From a virus, in the IMG/VR virus record IMGVR_UViG_3300006802_000087, positions 1 through 64,000 of that record: DNA of 64,000 bases. One strand, written 5' to 3'. Positions within the stretch are counted from its first letter, which is position 1. Each line of letters starts with the position of its first letter. This document shows, piece after piece, positions 34,731 to 43,326 of the stretch. A program made the position numbers and the translations under genes. The notes below the pieces were generated by a model. That model was not told the origin of the DNA. It made no database searches and was given only the letters and a program-made list of their open reading frames with translations.

Positions 34731-35335
34731 TGACAATTTACAGAACAGAATACGATACCCGACTTTTATATTCACAGTCATACATGGCTGATGAGAGCAT
34801 GCATGTAACAACTGATATGCATGCTGTTATGTGGACATATCCAGGTGCCACTAGTCCAACAACAACGAGAGTACGCTTAACATTTATCTATAACAAAGAA
34901 GCAAAAGGTATTTCACCAGTTCAAGGTTTACTAGAACAGTGGAAGTCAGAGGGGTGGTCTGTGATGGATGAATACTGCGATGGTTATCTAGACTTTGAAT
35001 CAGTAGACGACTTTCGTGCACACTTACTGGAAATGACTAGAAGTTTTCTCTTAGGAGTTCCATTTGGCGCAGAAGTAGAGGGGGATGTATCACCTGGTCC
35101 TAAAAAGCCTTCGCCGAACAAAGAAGTAAGAATTCCAAAAATGCCTGGATTTACATCAAGAATTGATAAAATTATTAAAAAGTCAGACGAAAAGCCATCA
35201 GCTGTGAAATCTCCTGACGAGGATGATATATATGCTAGTAGTGGTAAATCTGCTAAAGAGGATATCAAGCCTGTTGTTAAGAATGAAGATGTCAAAGATC
35301 CGAATGACGAAGATGACGACGATGATTGGATTTAA
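34730..35335 (+). CDS. Hypothetical protein with acidic DDDWI tail
   Basis: 201 residues. An N-terminal folded half (to about 120, TRVRLTFIYNKEAKGISPVQG, then LLEQWKSEGW) then a disordered half rich in Lys, Pro and Asp, ending DDDDDWI. The tail repeats that of the 21007 protein. Such tails often dock partner proteins. SD GGAGAAG. Confidence 0.7.
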   Translation: MTIYRTEYDTRLLYSQSYMADESMHVTTDMHAVMWTYPGATSPTTTRVRLTFIYNKEAKGISPVQGLLEQWKSEGWSVMDEYCDGYLDFESVDDFRAHLLEMTRSFLLGVPFGAEVEGDVSPGPKKPSPNKEVRIPKMPGFTSRIDKIIKKSDEKPSAVKSPDEDDIYASSGKSAKEDIKPVVKNEDVKDPNDEDDDDDWI

Positions 35336-35349
35336 TAGGGAGTAATAAA

Positions 35350-36615
35350 ATGGGCGGAGCAGCTGGACATATGAGGCATCCGTATGACTTAGATAGAGTC
35401 AGTGACGGGCCAGGATTAATTCAAATATTTGAAGACTTAAAAAGTTATGCAATGACTTCAGCACAAGATATCAACGTTAAGATTGACGGTGTTAATGTTT
35501 CTTTTAAGTTGGTAGGTAATGAATTCGCAGTTGACAGAGGTTCAACAAAAGAAATCGATGTGAGTGGTGTTACTCTGGCTCGTCTTCCTGAAAGATTTGG
35601 CGAGGGACACGGAATGATACCTGCTATTACAAATCTTTTAACAATACTTAACGAGGCTTTACCTAGTATCCAGCAAGAAATAAACGCACTTGGCCTCTCG
35701 TCAAACCCACACTATTTTCTAAACACTGAATATGTATTAGGTACAACTAATGCAACTTCTTACAATAACAATTTTATTGCTATTCATGGTGTTAATGCTT
35801 TTTATGCAAAGTACAAAAATCCAACTAAAGCAATGCTAGCAAAAAATCCAGGAATGGAGCCAATTATGCTCAGACCTGGATTGCCTCCTGCAGGATCCAG
35901 CAAATCTACAGAAGTGCAATACAACCCTGCAGTAATGCAATCCCTCATCCAAAAACTGAAGCCTTATGCATCCCAACACGGGTTTGATGTATATGGACCG
36001 GTGCCGACAAAAATTAAGCAAGGTGTAAATATAAACTATTCTGTTGCGCTATCTACTCCTTTTGAAGTCAACATTACTGATGAGTATTCTGATATGTACG
36101 GTCAGTTCGAACATTTACAAGGGCAGCCGATTAGTAGTTGGTTATCTGAGATAGACGAAAAACCTGCAAGATATAATGCACCTACTTATGATCGATCTTA
36201 TCGTACCACTGACGGCAAGCGTATTAACCCATATCATAAGAACACTTATCTAAGAATATTAGAGAAAGCTGAGCCTGTCGACTCATTTATTGTTGCTGAT
36301 GAATCGGGTGATGATGTCCGACAAGTAATTAACGGGGCGGTAATGTTACATGCAACACGACTTTTAGGGAATGCTTTTCTGGCAGGTTTAACGTCTGATA
36401 TTGGTGACATGGTAAGTGATGAAGCTAATCATGAGGGAGTCGTAATTAGAGATGATCAATTCTCTCCTTACCCGTTTAAGATAACAGGAGAGTTTATTGT
36501 AACAGGTATGTATGGTGTCATTGCACAGAAGATGCAACAAAATGAATCTATAATAAGAAAAATGGTGCGACAAAAAATTCGACGCACCTTGTTAGAATCA
36601 ATAAGAAGATACTAA
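35350..36615 (+). CDS. Covalent nucleotidyltransferase (RNA ligase-like) with C-terminal tag
   Basis: 421 residues from ATG 35350 (GGGAG upstream). Opens AGHMRHPYDL, known from marine phages. The nucleotidyl lysine motif INVKIDGVNVSFKL (K44-x-D-G) is followed by DRGSTK; LNTEYVLGTTNA and IAIHGVN come mid-protein, and EGVVIRD and PFKITGEF correspond to motifs IV and V of ligases and capping enzymes. It probably adenylylates itself and joins or modifies nucleic acid ends. It ends SIIRKMVRQKIRRTLLESIRRY, a C-terminal tag. Confidence 0.82.
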   Translation: MGGAAGHMRHPYDLDRVSDGPGLIQIFEDLKSYAMTSAQDINVKIDGVNVSFKLVGNEFAVDRGSTKEIDVSGVTLARLPERFGEGHGMIPAITNLLTILNEALPSIQQEINALGLSSNPHYFLNTEYVLGTTNATSYNNNFIAIHGVNAFYAKYKNPTKAMLAKNPGMEPIMLRPGLPPAGSSKSTEVQYNPAVMQSLIQKLKPYASQHGFDVYGPVPTKIKQGVNINYSVALSTPFEVNITDEYSDMYGQFEHLQGQPISSWLSEIDEKPARYNAPTYDRSYRTTDGKRINPYHKNTYLRILEKAEPVDSFIVADESGDDVRQVINGAVMLHATRLLGNAFLAGLTSDIGDMVSDEANHEGVVIRDDQFSPYPFKITGEFIVTGMYGVIAQKMQQNESIIRKMVRQKIRRTLLESIRRY

Positions 36616-36619
36616 TTAA

Positions 36620-37291
36620 TCATTCGAGATGTTTCATAGCGACAGGCCACAAGTCAGTCGCTATTTTTTTGCACGCCTCAGCGACATCCCTGATCTCTTT
36701 TTGTGCGCCATCATGTGTTCTTAGCTTGATAAACTTAATCAAATTATTTAGATTTGTAGTACCATAATACTCAGTGTAGAGATTTTGAGGTAATACACCG
36801 CGGGCTTGTTCTCTGCAGACGCCTGCCTCAATAAGCCTATTAAAAAGATCCAAGCTTTTTACATGATGTCTTTGAATTTCTTGGCTAGCAGTTGTTTTAT
36901 CAAAAGCCATCTCCGGATTAATTAATTGTTCTTCATTAGACGCTTGACGATTTGATTTATGTTGCGTTCTAAATTGCTGGGGCTCATAAAACTGTAGATT
37001 TAATTCTGTGTATCTTCGACTGATTTCGTTGTAAGACCATGTTCGATGACGATGGTGCTGAGAGCGAATGAAGAGAGGAACACAAAACCTAAAAGTAACA
37101 ACATTATGCTCCAGCGTGCTCGTGTGCTGATGTTTGATAAGATATCTGATAAGCTTTTCGTCTCTTTCATCTATTTCCTCTTTTTGTTTTCCGAAACTAA
37201 CACGGGCAGAATTGACAATTGTAAGGTCGTCACCCATGTGTTGAATATATTCAACACAACCAATGTTATCATCATATAGATTAATTTTCAT
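36620..37291 (-). CDS. thyX: Flavin-dependent thymidylate synthase ThyX
   Basis: 223 residues on the minus strand, SD CGGAG. Makes dTMP from dUMP using FAD, NADPH and methylenetetrahydrofolate. The ThyX signature RHRTWSYNEISRRY (RHRxxSxxxxSxRY) is at 81-94, with SARVSFGK and HTSTLEHN before it and a C-terminal KLRTHDGAQKEIRD substrate-binding segment. Convergent with the ligase-like gene, only 4 bp apart, and divergent from the lipoprotein gene. Confidence 0.96.
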   Translation of the reverse strand: MKINLYDDNIGCVEYIQHMGDDLTIVNSARVSFGKQKEEIDERDEKLIRYLIKHQHTSTLEHNVVTFRFCVPLFIRSQHHRHRTWSYNEISRRYTELNLQFYEPQQFRTQHKSNRQASNEEQLINPEMAFDKTTASQEIQRHHVKSLDLFNRLIEAGVCREQARGVLPQNLYTEYYGTTNLNNLIKFIKLRTHDGAQKEIRDVAEACKKIATDLWPVAMKHLE

Positions 37292-37377
37292 ATTTACTCC
37301 GATATTAAATTAAAGATAATTTTAACATGTTTAACTTTAATTTATAATTGTATTTTAAAGATTTAAAGGAGAAAAAC

Positions 37378-38301
37378 ATGTTAAGATATATCTTGATATT
37401 TTTAATAGGGTGCACAACAGACGTATCAATATCAAAAACCTACAAAAGTAGTGACGATACAAGCATCGCAAGAGATGACACTACTACATCAACAGAGACT
37501 GCTAATGATCCCAAGGATACTGGAGAAAGTACTTTAAGTCAAGATTTAAGTAATACTGTTGCCTATGTTGAAATGGGTCTTATGCAAGCATCCTGTCCTT
37601 ATTGTATGGGTTTGCAGCAAGAGATTAATATAACAGCCAAGGCAAGGTTTCATCAGCCTACAACTGGTGAACATACTTCTTGGCTCCCGTCACAGAGCGG
37701 ATGTCGAGACTATTACGCTTCATCTGTAACTAGTCCAAATATCAACGCTAATGGAATTGTAACATTAATCAATGATTTTGGTGATAGCGTTCAACTCCAA
37801 CAATCAGCCGATCAAACCGGTGTAATATATGAAAGCAATTTCTTTCTTGAATCTAATTTTAGAAGAAACTCATATCATACACTTAAAGTTAATAATAAAA
37901 CAGCACAGGATGTAATTCAGACACTTAGAGGTTTTGACTATGTTGAACCATATACAATGCTCTATGTTGATCCTAGCTATGCTTTCCAAGCACCCATCAA
38001 TCGATACGGAAACAACTTATTTACTTGGGGTCCCAGTGGTGACAACAATAGTTTTTTTACAATTCACATTTCAGTCTACAGCTATGATGGAAGCCAGTAT
38101 TATGGAACAGTTATTTGCAGATCAGAAGACGTGGGATCGATGTCAATCCCGGGATCTTATTTTCAACAATATCAGCAAGGAAGTCTAGTATCAATTCATC
38201 TTATGCGCCACAGAATATTTAAAAAAGAATATGAAGACTTTTACGGAACGATTGAAGGTTATAGTTGGTGGGAAGTTATTGGAACGGGTTATATTCAATA
38301 G
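37378..38301 (+). CDS. Large lipoprotein
   Basis: 307 residues from ATG 37378 (AAAGGAG 7 nt upstream). Lipoprotein signal MLRYILIFLIGC with the lipobox Cys at 12, a Thr/Asp-rich linker, then a Cys-containing domain (ASCPYCMGLQQEINITAKARF). Probably exported by the host and lipidated. A surface or periplasmic role such as receptor masking is a guess. TATAAT at 37344-37349 may serve it. Confidence 0.8.
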   Translation: MLRYILIFLIGCTTDVSISKTYKSSDDTSIARDDTTTSTETANDPKDTGESTLSQDLSNTVAYVEMGLMQASCPYCMGLQQEINITAKARFHQPTTGEHTSWLPSQSGCRDYYASSVTSPNINANGIVTLINDFGDSVQLQQSADQTGVIYESNFFLESNFRRNSYHTLKVNNKTAQDVIQTLRGFDYVEPYTMLYVDPSYAFQAPINRYGNNLFTWGPSGDNNSFFTIHISVYSYDGSQYYGTVICRSEDVGSMSIPGSYFQQYQQGSLVSIHLMRHRIFKKEYEDFYGTIEGYSWWEVIGTGYIQ

Positions 38302-38347
38302 GAATTTATATTTTCTTAAAGATATATAATTATACGACAGAGGCTCT

Positions 38348-38863
38348 ATGAGAATATCTAGGAAAAATCTTAAAAATTTAATTGAAACATATCTTTACGA
38401 GCAGGAAGAAGACGCTGAAGAGTTGGAGGCTGATGCTGAAGTTGAAGAAGAACCGGAAGAGTCCGAAGACACTGAAGAAACTGATGCTGAAGAAACTGAT
38501 GCTGAAGTTGAAGAAGAACCGGAAGAAGAATTCAAGCCTGTCAAAGGGATACAAATTGAAATTGATGGTAGAGTTCGAACTATAGATTTTATCTTAGATA
38601 AAGGGTCGAAAGAATTAAACTATAAAGTTGACGGTCAGACTGTACCGAACAAAGACATGTCTTCTTTTGTATCTTTAGCTGCTCTAGGATTAATGCAAAC
38701 TAAAGATAAAAATAAACAAGACAATCTTTTAAAAATAATGAAGTTAAATAAAGAATTTAGTTCAGCATCTATTGAAAGAGCAAAGCAGATGATTAAACAA
38801 AAATTAGATACAGAAAGGCTAGGTTTTGGAATTAAAGATATTAAAAAAGCATTAGGCGACTAA
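38348..38863 (+). CDS. Tagged protein with acidic repeat
   Basis: 171 residues. Tag MRISRKNLKNLIETYLYEQEE (LIE and LYE sites), then an acidic low-complexity stretch (about 20-60) made by a DNA repeat, then a folded C-terminal part (GIQIEIDGRVRTIDFILDKG..., KQMIKQKLDTERLGFGIKDIK). A basic tag followed by a strongly acidic spacer recalls acidic scaffold-core proteins of T4 heads. Confidence 0.75.
   Translation: MRISRKNLKNLIETYLYEQEEDAEELEADAEVEEEPEESEDTEETDAEETDAEVEEEPEEEFKPVKGIQIEIDGRVRTIDFILDKGSKELNYKVDGQTVPNKDMSSFVSLAALGLMQTKDKNKQDNLLKIMKLNKEFSSASIERAKQMIKQKLDTERLGFGIKDIKKALGD
38430..38526 (+). repeat. 31-nt direct repeat in the acidic region
   Basis: An identical 31-nt block occurs at 38430-38460 and 38496-38526 (period 66), with shorter CTGATGCTGAAGAAA units between them. 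It encodes ADAEVEEEPEE twice, so the acidic spacer can grow or shrink by slippage. Confidence 0.85.
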
Positions 38864-38873
38864 GGATTAAAGT

Positions 38874-39098
38874 GTGCCTCCTATTAGAAAACTCACATTA
38901 AATGATTTGTTTAATTTAAAAAGAAGAGAGACTAAAAAAAAAGTTGAGGCAAATCCTGGCGATTTAATTAAAATTTACATAGACAATCAGGAAATAATAG
39001 TAATTGTTATTTCAATGGATGAAAATTCTTTAGAGGTCAATGATCCTAGCGGTAAAATAAAATGGATATCTAGATTTGTAAAGTATAAAAAAATTTAG
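38874..39098 (+). CDS. Small SH3-like protein (GTG start)
   Basis: 74 residues, GTG start with AAGGAT upstream. PGDLIKIYIDNQEIIVIVISMDENSLEVND looks like a small beta barrel. Unrecognised. Confidence 0.65.
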   Translation: MPPIRKLTLNDLFNLKRRETKKKVEANPGDLIKIYIDNQEIIVIVISMDENSLEVNDPSGKIKWISRFVKYKKI

Positions 39099-39133
39099 TA
39101 TTATATGTTCAACATTAAGAGGTTGAACAAAAC

Positions 39134-39400
39134 ATGACCAAATCAAAAGATAAAGAATTAAAAAAACTTGATGCTTATAAACCCGGTGATTTCTGCTATT
39201 ATCTAGACAATTATAATAAAATATCTTTTGCTGAAATTAAACATGTCAGACAGACTGATTCAGGTGAATATTACTATGAAGTAATCGATCAAAAACAGTA
39301 TAGATTTATAACTGTTGAACATCGATATTGTGCTGATGAAGAAAAATTACTTAAAAAGAAAAAGAGGTCAGATCTGCAAGGAGAGTATAATGGAAAATAA
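39134..39400 (+). CDS. Small hypothetical protein
   Basis: 88 residues, SD GAGG. YKPGDFCYYLDNYNKISFAEIKHV and a tyrosine-rich middle again suggest a barrel; lysine-rich end. The final 11 nt overlap the next gene. Confidence 0.65.
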   Translation: MTKSKDKELKKLDAYKPGDFCYYLDNYNKISFAEIKHVRQTDSGEYYYEVIDQKQYRFITVEHRYCADEEKLLKKKKRSDLQGEYNGK

Positions 39401-39794
39401 TGACATAAATATAGGTAAAATAATAGGTGAATCGATAGTCGATGTCCTTCGTCACAAGGTTAAGCAAGAAAATATTGCTGATGTAGTAAAAGAAAAATTA
39501 GACGATGCAATCAAGCATCGTAGTGATATCATTAAAGAGACAACGGAAAAGTTTTCTGAAACGTTTAAAAAACTTGCTAAAGACGAAGAAATAAATCATC
39601 CTTCGCACTACGGTGGAGATACTACTTATGAAGTGATTAAAGTGCTTGAAGCATGGGAATTAGGTTTCCACCTAGGTAACGTTATAAAATATGTAGTCAG
39701 AGCAAACAAAAAAGATCCTAAAAAAGAATTACAAGATCTAAGAAAAGCGCAATGGTACTTAGAAAGATATATTGAAAGTAAAATTGTAAAGTAA
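39390..39794 (+). CDS. DUF3310 family protein
   Basis: 134 residues from ATG 39390 (AGGAGAG upstream). The C-terminal half has the full DUF3310 pattern: INHPSHYGG, YEVIKVLEAWELGFHLGNVIKYVVRANKK, ELQDLRKAQWYLERYI. Widespread in phages and sometimes linked to nucleotide kinase annotation, but function is unproven. The N-terminal helix is specific to this phage. Confidence 0.88.
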   Translation: MENNDINIGKIIGESIVDVLRHKVKQENIADVVKEKLDDAIKHRSDIIKETTEKFSETFKKLAKDEEINHPSHYGGDTTYEVIKVLEAWELGFHLGNVIKYVVRANKKDPKKELQDLRKAQWYLERYIESKIVK

Positions 39795-39796
39795 AA

Positions 39797-39824
39797 TGTA
39801 ACACTTTATTATGGTGTATATAAT
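39797..39824 (+). promoter_or_regulatory. Promoter of the 39846 operon
   Basis: TGTAAC 39797-39802, 16 nt, TATAAT 39819-39824; begins 2 bp after a stop. Confidence 0.72.
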
Positions 39825-39845
39825 AAAAAAGTCAATGGAGGAACA

Positions 39846-40076
39846 ATGACAGACGAACTTAAAAAATTTATTGATAAATATAAGGCTATCGAAAACGAAA
39901 TCAAGTCTTTACAAGAAGATAAAAAGATTCTGATTGAAGATCTTAAAGATAATCATGGTATTTCACCTAAGGTCATTCGAAAAGCGATACAAGTTGCAAA
40001 AATTCGAACAGGAATGGGCGATGAAATTGTTCAACTTGACAATATCGTAGAACAATTAGAAGGGAGCATTGTATGA
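39846..40076 (+). CDS. GapR/DUF2312-like DNA-binding protein
   Basis: 76 residues. LKKFIDKYKAIENEIKSLQEDKKILIEDLKDNHGISPKVIRKAIQ follows the DUF2312 pattern of GapR, a nucleoid protein that clamps overtwisted DNA. Helix lengths fit. The function is inferred by this resemblance. Four-base overlap with the next gene. Confidence 0.7.
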   Translation: MTDELKKFIDKYKAIENEIKSLQEDKKILIEDLKDNHGISPKVIRKAIQVAKIRTGMGDEIVQLDNIVEQLEGSIV

Positions 40077-40255
40077 TTGAATCATCACGTGAGGTAACTG
40101 TGAAAGGTTACGCAAATAAAAAACACAAATTCTCTATTGAACGTACTAAAGTCGGCGGTCATGAGAGTGTTCATGTTAAAAAGAACGGAAATATTGTTGT
40201 GACATGCACACCAAAAGAATTTATCAAACTTAAAATATTATTTTGTGAGGACTAA
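40073..40255 (+). CDS. Small beta-rich hypothetical protein
   Basis: 60 residues: REVTVKGYANKKHKFSIERTKVGGHESVHVKKNGNIVVT. Translationally coupled upstream, 2 bp from the next gene. Unrecognised. Confidence 0.65.
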   Translation: MIESSREVTVKGYANKKHKFSIERTKVGGHESVHVKKNGNIVVTCTPKEFIKLKILFCED

Positions 40256-40257
40256 AA

Positions 40258-40557
40258 ATGTCAAAATGGAAAGAGATTAATCGATATAGAATAGGCAACA
40301 CTGAAGGGAAAACAGAAGAAATCCTCCTAGAAAAAGATAGTGAAGGTAATTTTAGAGTAATCAACGATTATGGAAATAAATCTTTTGAATTTGAGAGAAT
40401 GTCAGGACATGAATTTTTTAGAAAGGTTGATAGAGATATTTCCGAAGATTTAGAACGAGAATTTAACCATATTTGGAACACAGATGTTGAAGAACCAACT
40501 GTCTATGACGACAATAACAATAATTGCATAGGCGATATTCCAGGAGACGAGGATTAA
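40258..40557 (+). CDS. Acidic hypothetical protein
   Basis: 99 residues, 2 bp after its neighbour. Beta-rich start (NRYRIGNTEGKTEEILLEKDSEG) and very acidic end. It sits just before the exonuclease gene. Confidence 0.65.
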   Translation: MSKWKEINRYRIGNTEGKTEEILLEKDSEGNFRVINDYGNKSFEFERMSGHEFFRKVDRDISEDLEREFNHIWNTDVEEPTVYDDNNNNCIGDIPGDED

Positions 40558-40559
40558 TT

Positions 40560-41135
40560 ATGGGAAACTTTACAACAGCGAAGGCAGTTACTTTTTTAGA
40601 TATTGAAACAACACATTTAGACCCTAAAAAGTCTACAGTCTTAGAAATATCATTTATTACTGATTGGGAAGATGGAAATACAGATACTTGGACAACAAAG
40701 ATCAAACCCAAGCCTATTGAATTAGAGTTTGCTTCGAAGGAAGCACTCGAAATATGCGGATATACCGACGAGGAATGGGAAGATGCACCGTCATTTGAAG
40801 AAGTTGCTGATACAATTGCAAATAAACTAAGATTTGGCCCACTTGTCGCACACAATATTGATTTTGATATTAGTCACCTCACAGCTGTCTTTGAAAGATA
40901 CGGTTACAAAAGGTGGACTCGAGAAGCTAAAGAAGGTGACAAAACTTATAGCTTTGGCTATCCTAAGATCGATACTTGTGCATTGTCATACCTATTCCTT
41001 CCGACAGATCGACAAAACTTAGACTCACTGAGAGAGCATTTTGATATATCAAAAGATGGAGCTCATACTGCAGCAAAAGATGTGGAAGACTGTCGAACAG
41101 TATTTTATAATATTATCTCTGAAACAACCAAATAG
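40560..41135 (+). CDS. DnaQ-like 3'-5' exonuclease (DEDDh)
   Basis: 191 residues from ATG 40560 (GAGG upstream). Exo I VTFLDIETTHLDP (D14, E16), Exo II LVAHNIDFDISHL, Exo III HTAAKDVEDCRTVF with the DEDDh His. Proofreading or RNase T-like exonuclease of phage replication or repair; a substrate cannot be assigned. Directly upstream of the DNA ligase. Confidence 0.92.
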   Translation: MGNFTTAKAVTFLDIETTHLDPKKSTVLEISFITDWEDGNTDTWTTKIKPKPIELEFASKEALEICGYTDEEWEDAPSFEEVADTIANKLRFGPLVAHNIDFDISHLTAVFERYGYKRWTREAKEGDKTYSFGYPKIDTCALSYLFLPTDRQNLDSLREHFDISKDGAHTAAKDVEDCRTVFYNIISETTK

Positions 41136-41149
41136 TCTAGGAGATTTCA

Positions 41150-42397
41150 ATGTTAGTGACTGATAGAGTTTTAGACATGCTTGACGCAATATCAAGCGCA
41201 AAAGGCACGAATGCCAAAAAAGAATTACTTGAATTATATTTGGATCACTACCTTTTCCAAAGATTGATTAAATATACATTTGACCCATATCGATCTTTTC
41301 ATGTGGTAAAAGTTCCAAAAGTAAAGAAAGAAAATAGAAAGCCGATCAATCCACAACTGGCCTGGGAAAACTTTTTAACAAATGCAGACGCTTGCTCTAG
41401 ACGAGAAGTAACAGGAAACGCTGCAATTAACTTAATGCACCACACATTTATGCACAGTAGCGAGCAACAAGAAAAATGGATGCGAAAAATCTTGAAGAAA
41501 AATCTAGCTATCGGAGTTTCTACAAAGACAATCAACAAGGTTTTACCGGGACTTATCCCGACTTTTGATGTTGCACTTGCACAAAAGTTTGAATATAAAC
41601 GAATGAGTCAATGGGTTTATGTCGAGCCGAAACTAGACGGCATTCGTTGTCTAGCAGTAGTAGATGGTGAAGATGTAAAGCTCTTCACACGAGCCGGTAA
41701 ACTCATTACAAACTTTGACGACACTGTCGGAAAAGAACTGGCCCGATTACCTTCTGGCGCTTACGATGGTGAAATTATGAGCAATGATTTTACAGATCTG
41801 ATGCGCCAGGTTTATCGAAAAGAAAACAAAGATGTAAGTGATGTATACTTTGCAATCTTTGATTATTTGACGCCAGAAGAGTGGCGAAAAAAAGGAACGA
41901 CAAATTCGCTAAAAACTAGAAAAAATATTTTGAAGTCCTTTATAAACTCAGCCCATAAATCAGAAAACTTAAAATACTTAAAGCAAGTTAGGTATGTACT
42001 CTTTCCAGATCCCACAGAAGCTCAGCTTAAAAGTGAACATGACAGAAGGGTTGAACAGGGTTATGAAGGTATCATGATCAAAGATACTGATGCACAATAT
42101 TGTTTTGGTAGAGACTGGTCAGTAATGAAATACAAAGCATTTTTTGATGCTGATGTTAAAGTTATTGGTTTGCAGGAAGGCACAGGAAAACACCAGGGAA
42201 AACTAGGCAGTTTCTTGGTAGATTATAAAGGTGTAGAAGTTAACGTAGGTTCTGGATTAAATGATGAACTGAGAGAACAAATCTGGAATGATCAAAACAA
42301 TATTATTGGTAGAACAATAGAAGTGAGATACCAAGAAGAAACACCTGACGGTTCTTTGCGATTTCCAACATTTGTATGTTTTAGGAATGATAAATGA
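41150..42397 (+). CDS. ATP-dependent DNA ligase
   Basis: 415 residues. Adenylation lysine K161 in VYVEPKLDGIRC (KxDG), motif III-like GAYDGEIM, motif IV GYEGIMIKD, motif V WSVMKYK, then an OB-fold domain (VIGLQEGTGKHQGKLGSFLVD...). Seals nicks using ATP in phage DNA replication. The N-terminal 150 residues correspond to the helical DNA-binding domain of T4/T3-class ligases. It overlaps the next gene by 4 bp. Confidence 0.95.
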   Translation: MLVTDRVLDMLDAISSAKGTNAKKELLELYLDHYLFQRLIKYTFDPYRSFHVVKVPKVKKENRKPINPQLAWENFLTNADACSRREVTGNAAINLMHHTFMHSSEQQEKWMRKILKKNLAIGVSTKTINKVLPGLIPTFDVALAQKFEYKRMSQWVYVEPKLDGIRCLAVVDGEDVKLFTRAGKLITNFDDTVGKELARLPSGAYDGEIMSNDFTDLMRQVYRKENKDVSDVYFAIFDYLTPEEWRKKGTTNSLKTRKNILKSFINSAHKSENLKYLKQVRYVLFPDPTEAQLKSEHDRRVEQGYEGIMIKDTDAQYCFGRDWSVMKYKAFFDADVKVIGLQEGTGKHQGKLGSFLVDYKGVEVNVGSGLNDELREQIWNDQNNIIGRTIEVRYQEETPDGSLRFPTFVCFRNDK

Positions 42398-42609
42398 CAA
42401 TACAGGACGCAATTAAGCATGTAGAGAATAATAAGGCAGTCAATCGATTTACTTATATAATTCCTAGAAACAATCAAGATCCTTTTAGAAAAGACGAATT
42501 AATGACAATAGAGTCTATTAATGAAAATCAAATATCTATAAGAAGACATGCTGACTGGTACGTGTATTCAATCAAAGCTGATTTAATAAAACACTTTAAG
42601 CTAATATGA
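42394..42609 (+). CDS. Small hypothetical protein
   Basis: 71 residues, ATGA overlaps at both ends. AIKHVENNKAVNRFTYIIPRN ... DWYVYSIKADLIKHF. Unrecognised. Confidence 0.65.
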   Translation: MTIQDAIKHVENNKAVNRFTYIIPRNNQDPFRKDELMTIESINENQISIRRHADWYVYSIKADLIKHFKLI

Positions 42610-42806
42610 ATAATCAAATTATCAAAGGGAACCTTGTCAAGATAATATCAAACATAACTCTTCGAGGAGAATTTGGGATTGTTGTTTCTGTCTCTGGTAG
42701 AAGGCAAGGATATGCACACAATACTAAATATATTAATCAGTATTGGGTTACTGGAAGTTTCGGTACACTTGTTCTATATTCTCCTGATATTGCAAAATTA
42801 AATTAA
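42606..42806 (+). CDS. Small SH3/KOW-like protein
   Basis: 66 residues: KGNLVKIISNITLRGEFGIVVSVSGR ... YWVTGSFGTLVLY. Same small-barrel type as at 3745 and 4305. Confidence 0.65.
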   Translation: MNNQIIKGNLVKIISNITLRGEFGIVVSVSGRRQGYAHNTKYINQYWVTGSFGTLVLYSPDIAKLN

Positions 42807-42819
42807 AACAACACAAAAG

Positions 42820-42847
42820 TGTAAAGCCACACATACTATGTTATACT
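42820..42847 (+). promoter_or_regulatory. Promoter of the 42876 gene
   Basis: TGTAAA 42820-42825, 16 nt, TATACT 42842-42847; both boxes one base off the common form. Confidence 0.6.
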
Positions 42848-42875
42848 ATATTAAACCTAATACAAAGGAGAAGGT

Positions 42876-43319
42876 ATGGATGAAAAAGCCAAAAAAGACT
42901 TCGTCAAATACACGACGGAAGGTTTCCCAATCAAACTCAACGACAATCAAGTTGATGAATTCTTAGGTCTTTACATAAACTACGTAAATCAATCAGATAA
43001 TAACTTTTTTGCAGAAGCTATCCCAGGCGGAGCATTAATGCATGCAGGTATGAGAACTGAAGTATGTAAAATCATGTATGACTTTGTCAATAGCAAAATC
43101 ATTGTCTTGACTAGTCTTGTTAATGAAGACCGGTTTGAAGAGGGAGAATTCTCTGAATTCGAGAATAAACAAATACTCGGTATGGCTTGTATGGGCCTCT
43201 TTACTTTTTGCAAGACATTTAAAGAAATGATCATGGAAAACGTTTTTAACAAACAAGACGCCTTGCCTACTGAAAAGATTATTTCAAATAATACTAAATA
43301 TACACCCTGGTCTCTATGA
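42876..43319 (+). CDS. Hypothetical helical protein
   Basis: 147 residues, SD AAGGAG. Helix-rich with FFAEAIPGGALMHAGMRTEVCKIMYDF and a Met/Cys/Phe-rich stretch (GMACMGLFTFCKTFKEMI). No membrane segment is certain. Unrecognised. Confidence 0.7.
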   Translation: MDEKAKKDFVKYTTEGFPIKLNDNQVDEFLGLYINYVNQSDNNFFAEAIPGGALMHAGMRTEVCKIMYDFVNSKIIVLTSLVNEDRFEEGEFSEFENKQILGMACMGLFTFCKTFKEMIMENVFNKQDALPTEKIISNNTKYTPWSL

Positions 43320-43326
43320 GGATAAC

